From Juglans regia (lineage: Eukaryota; Streptophyta; Magnoliopsida; Fagales; Juglandaceae), in the NCBI RefSeq assembly GCF_001411555.2, contig NC_049912.1, positions 26,297,722-26,361,721 of the forward strand: DNA of 64,000 nt, given 5' to 3'. Made by a program: the position numbers and the translations under genes. Below the pieces are notes generated by a model. The model had not been told where the DNA came from. It searched no databases and saw only the letters and a list, made by a program, of their open reading frames with translations. Of the stretch, positions 59,756 through 64,000 are shown in pieces. How positions within the stretch are numbered: the stretch's first letter is position 1; every line of letters begins with the position of its first letter.

Positions 59756-62700
59756 ATGAGTAACGACAACTTCGACATGTCAGATTTGGGCTCCGCCCTC
59801 CCCGCCGCCGATGCCGGTATCACCAATCCCTGAGTCCTAGTATCTGTCTCTCTAAGATGATTCATATAGTTATCCTGTATCTTTGAGTTGTATATTGGTT
59901 CAAAAATGAAAAGTTTATGCTAGCTTTCTGCTATTCAAACTGAAATAAGTTCTAAGCCACGTGTTTGTTGTTTTTTATAGCTCTTAGTGAGGAGGATCGA
60001 GCTATTCTGATTAACAATTCTGCTACAGGTGCCCGCCGTTGGGTAGTTTTGGGGAATCGGCTGACGTTGCCGATATTATTTTAAAAAAAAAAAAAATCGA
60101 TTTCAGACATTGTTTGCATCTCAGCATATGCGCCACTGCGCAAAAGAAACTGCGAGAACTTGTCGTCTTCGTGCTGTCGACTGAGCATTGCCCATCAACT
60201 TGATCCTCTTTGTGTCGTCGAACCCATCTGAGCATTGGCCATCAACTCGTCGTCTTCGTGCCGTCGAAACTGCGCCAGAAGAAACTACGAAAACTTGTCG
60301 ACTGAGCATTGGCCATCAACTTAATCCTCTTCATGCCGTTGAACCCATCTGAGCATTGGCCGTTGACTGAGAGGAAATTGCACCGAGTAGCATGTTTCTG
60401 GAAAAAAGAAGAAAGAAGATAAAATATAAAAAATATAAAAAAGTGCATCAGCCACTTCTGCCGAGAGCTCCAGCCACGGCCCATGGTGTTTCCACTTTCT
60501 TCTTCTCCGTTCAATCAGCAAAAGCGGTCCATCCCCCCCGAGCTCAGCCTTCGCTACACCTCCCTCTCCGAAATCCCCATATCCATAGGTAATCCGAAAC
60601 CCCAACAGGCTCATGGTCCCAACTATCTCTCATTTCTCTCTCCCTTTATTTATTTAATTCATTTTATACTTGTCCATTCCCTAAATCATGAGTCAATTCA
60701 ATCTATCTACGAACCGAAAAAATCTGAAACCCTGTCAATTAGTCTCGCAATCGAAACATAAATTTCAGTATCTTTGAGATTTTCTTTCTAAATTTTTCTC
60801 TTGAAAAGCAGGCTTGGTTTTCTGTTTTTGGCAAGAGGGTAATGAAAATGATGGCAAAAATATGTTTTTGTGGCTATTTCCATGAACTAGTTTGTTTTAG
60901 CATAGAGAAAGTGGTCGTCTTGTTCATTTTAATGAAAGCGAATCAGACCCTGGGGATTCCTTTTCGTTTTCAATGATCCAGTTTTAAATTGCAGTGCAAT
61001 TGGGTGTTTTGATTTTGGTGGCATACTTTCTGATGGTGCATTGTTGGATATATATGTTCTGATTGTTTTGCAGGATAAACTCCAGAGTTTGGCTGCTGGG
61101 CAATCAGATATTCTAGAAACTCTATCACCCAAAGTCAGGAAGCGTGTTGAGTTTCTGAGAGGGATTCAGGTTAGCCTGCCCCCTAAATTCAATCCGTTAA
61201 TGCTAAGATTAAGATTAATCTATATTCTTTATTGGAATTTGCATGATATGATGTATGTATGATAGCCATATTTGGCCCTTTACACGGTTCTACGATTATT
61301 GTAATTGGTGTAATAATGGGTTTGCTTAGCATGGTTTCTTTGACATACTGTATTGCTCCCTACCCACCCTGGCAAATGGGTCAATGTTTGTTAAATTATC
61401 ATTTTATTTTTCATCTAGACTACAGAAGTATTGAACAAACTGTAAGAATGTAAACCGCACACTCAAGTATATCACTCAAATAATGTAACATGTACTTCGG
61501 TATAAATCTGGAACACTAAAGTAAAAGTGATTGGACTTGTTAGATTTATGCTTATACCAGTAGTATCTGTTCCGAGGCACTACTTGGTGCCTCTCTAAAG
61601 TTACCTCATCTCAAGGGTTTTCACAGGCACCCAGCTTTCCTTTGAACTCAGTGGTCTTTGTGGGTGGAGTGCTGGCTCAGATCTTCTAATATAGAGTTGA
61701 AGATAATGTTTCACATTCTAACTTTGAAGAGCCAACATGATGAGCTGGAGGCAAAATTTTTTGAGGAGAGAGTGGCATTGGAAGCTAAATACCAGAAGCT
61801 TTATGAACCACTTTACACAAAGGTATCTGTGATACTGACATGCAGTAAAATTGGCATCATATTTATTCAACTCATATTTAGTGTTTGGAATATATTATAT
61901 ATATATATATATATATATTTGGAATACTTTCTCAAAAAAGAAAAAAAAAGTATATGAACCACAACTCAGTCAGGGGTGGAACTAGGATTTGGTGCGTGGG
62001 GGGGCGATTAGCAAAGTGTGTCGTATGTAGGGGTGAACAGTAACCGACATTTAAGATAGCAAAGTGTGTCACCGACATTTAACATTAACCATATAAGGTT
62101 GTTATCTAGGAAAAAACTAAATTATTAAAACCACCCATCTAAACCTCTCACTTGAGCTCCATCAGACTCAAGTGAAAGATAAAAATTAAGATAGAAATAG
62201 CCATGTAAGATTTTTTGAAGCAAATGATAAAAATTAAGTAAACAAAGATAAATTTTTTTGTTGAATCTAAGATTGAATATTGTAAAGTCTCTATAATATA
62301 GATAGAAATAGCTATGCGAGATTTGTTGCATTTATTCCTAATTGTTAACTTGATGGTAGTATATATGTATTTACTAACAAAACTAATCCAAACAAGCTAG
62401 CTAGTGGAAGACTTAAAAGGAAAAGTGTAAATAAATAGGAAAAATGAAGTTGTAAATTTACCAAATAGCTTATAAAAAAATACCAAGATATTTTATTGCC
62501 TCTTATGAGATGTAAAAAAAAAAATGAGAATGTGAGATTTTATTAATGTCAAAAAATAGGTGTAATTATGAAAAAATTATTAAAAAACTAAAAGAAACCT
62601 AGACAACTAAATACTAAATGAGATTTTTGAAAATGTTTTGGAGGGACAAATAATCTTTATATTAGGATATATTTGATAAAACCATGTACTAAAACATATT

Positions 62701-63669
62701 TTTGAAAAATCAACTACCAACGTAGGTCTGCCCCTGAACTCAGTGTTTTTGGTTTACAAGGTTTGCATGCATGTTCATTTGTTGATTTGATCCTTGCAGA
62801 GATATGAGATTGTGAATGGTGTAGTTGAAGTTGGAGTTGCGAAAGAGACTGCTGTGGATCAAGAAGGAGATAAAGATGCTAAAGGTGCTGCTCAAAACTT
62901 AAATTAATTTTCCATTTACAATGCAGAAAAAGGAGTTACCCATTTGATTTCATCTGGAAATGCAGAGAAAGGATTGCCTGACTTCTGGCTTACAGCAATG
63001 AAGACTAATGGAGCACTAGCTGGGGAGGTGAGAAGGTTTGTTATCCATCTATTGAATCAATTGTTGAATTATTATTTACTGTTTCCTCGGGTAGATCAAG
63101 GAGCGTGATGAAGGGGCTCTCAAGTACCTCAAAGATATCAAGTGGTGTAGAATTGACAACCCAAAAGATTTTAAACTGGAGTTCTTTTTTGATACTAATC
63201 CGTATTTCAAGAATTCTTTCCTTACGAAAACGTATCATATGATTGATGACGATGAGCCTATATTGGAGAAAGCAATTGGGTAATTCAATCTCTGTTTTCT
63301 TTCTTAAATATTTTGTTCTCTATTTTTCTGAGTCTCTATTTATGCCGGGGTATTTTGTAGGACTGAGATTGAGTGGTATCCAGGTAAAAGCTTGACGGTG
63401 AAGATCCTAAAGAAGAAGCCAAGAAAGGGATCGAAGAATGCCAAACCCACCACAAAAACTGAGAATTGTGAAAGCTTCTCTAACTTTTTTAATTCACCAC
63501 AAATTCCCGAGGATGATGATGATCTTGATGAAAATACTGTAAGTTCGGTTTCCTTGTCTAGCAAGATGACTATGTAATTGTAAGTACTAAAACTTGTGTT
63601 CCTTAATTTTGTGATATATTGACAGGCTGAAGAGCTTCGAAATCAAATGGAGCAGGATTACAACATTGG
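59756..63669 (+). CDS. NAP1: Nucleosome assembly protein 1 (NAP1), N-terminal and central part, runs off the right edge
   Basis: NAP1 is a histone H2A-H2B chaperone shuttling between cytosol and nucleus. Exons: 59756-59816, 59981-60028 (or to 60042), 61074-61169, 61730-61822, 62800-62884, 62966-63027, 63095-63279, 63361-63538, 63626-63669; the next exon lies outside. Recognisable blocks: [90 protein letters not shown] (dimerisation helix), [75 protein letters not shown] and [11 protein letters not shown]. From 61074 on all phases agree. At exon 2 the natural donor (ACAG|GTGCCC) would give a stop two codons into exon 3. A donor 14 bases later (TGG|GTAGTT) restores the frame. Confidence 0.88.
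60120..60365. repeat. Minisatellite with two higher-order units in NAP1 intron 2
   Basis: CTGAGCATTGnCCATCAACT-like units recur near 60181, 60229, 60304 and 60349, alternating with GAACCCATCTGAG and AGAAACTnCGnnAACTTGTCG. A higher-order period of about 123 bases covers 60120-60242 and 60243-60365. It lies about 80 bases after the problematic donor. No protein family was recognised in any frame. Confidence 0.75.
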
Positions 63670-64000
63670 GTAAGTCATCTTTTATTTTTTTGCTTGGGCA
63701 ATAAAACTTAATTTTGTAATGTCTGAGAAATTGTCTCCCGGCTTATCTATTGATGAGAAATCCTTTAACTTCAGTGAAAATATACATTTCAACATTTTAA
63801 GGCATTTTCTGTACATGTGACAACCTGCTTGATTGGTTACTTTGGGAGTCTGATAGGCATCTGTATGAATCGATGTAATCTATAATGCTCTTTAAATTGA
63901 TTCATTGCGAAGGAAGAGGATTGTACAAACATTGTGTTAAAACAGATTCCTGTAGTTTCCTGATTGGTGACATAGTATGGTTTGTGCGCTTCACATATTC

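Noticed and set aside
1..64000. CRISPR arrays, bacterial operons, phage or virus-derived systems
   Set aside because: No regularly spaced repeats, no operon structure and no viral proteins; everything recognised is plant nuclear gene or transposon sequence.

Overview
The window is nuclear DNA of a flowering plant, most probably a woody eudicot. Genes are split by many GT-AG introns in AT-rich DNA, CT/GA microsatellites are common, MITE-type repeats are dense, and the protein families are typical of land plants. Repeat content and protein resemblance make me think of Fagales (walnut/hickory/oak group), but that is inference from memory, not a search. No bacterial, viral or CRISPR-like system is present.

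Layout, left to right. 1-620: 5' end of a LUC7-like U1 snRNP gene (minus). 920-6558: E2 subunit of the mitochondrial pyruvate dehydrogenase complex (plus), divergent from LUC7, with its first exon unaccounted for. 8911-9483: intronless TIM23 (minus). 11430-16797: receptor-like cytoplasmic kinase with an N-terminal Usp domain and no U-box (minus). 19088-21756: clade A PP2C of the HAB1 type (plus), divergent from the kinase across a promoter holding G-box/ABRE sites. 22599-23403: an EPF-like secreted cysteine-rich peptide in three small exons (minus), which no long open frame reveals. 25988-27025: an 81-residue acidic protein (minus). 32467-33867: R2R3-MYB of the MYB103 type (plus). 35379-37604: an internally deleted Ty1/copia retrotransposon. 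37875-39841: mitochondrial ribosomal protein bL34m (minus). 41352-45906: ten-exon SurE-like phosphatase (minus). 49410-55245: PP7-type phosphoesterase whose active site appears disabled (plus). 56278-58307: FHA-domain protein (plus). 59756 to beyond the right edge: NAP1 histone chaperone (plus), with a frame problem at its second intron.

I rebuilt the exon structures by hand from splice signals, reading phase and remembered family sequence. In every complete gene the exon phases sum to an intact frame, which supports the models. The genes are unrelated in function and do not form a cluster. They cover splicing, mitochondrial import, translation and metabolism, abscisic acid signalling, peptide signalling, secondary wall regulation and chromatin assembly.

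The most unusual signals are: (1) a set of tiny A-tailed insertions of only about 15-25 bp, each flanked by 15-19 bp target duplications, at four clear places and one weaker one; (2) a complete 290-bp TRIM element with a perfect 5-bp target duplication inside an intron of the PP7-like gene; (3) a MITE nested inside another copy of the same family; (4) the PP7 relative with Asp-to-Asn and Arg-to-Ile changes in its GDxVDRG motif, a GC-AG intron and a duplicated N-terminal module; (5) the unexplained starts of the E2 and NAP1 genes.
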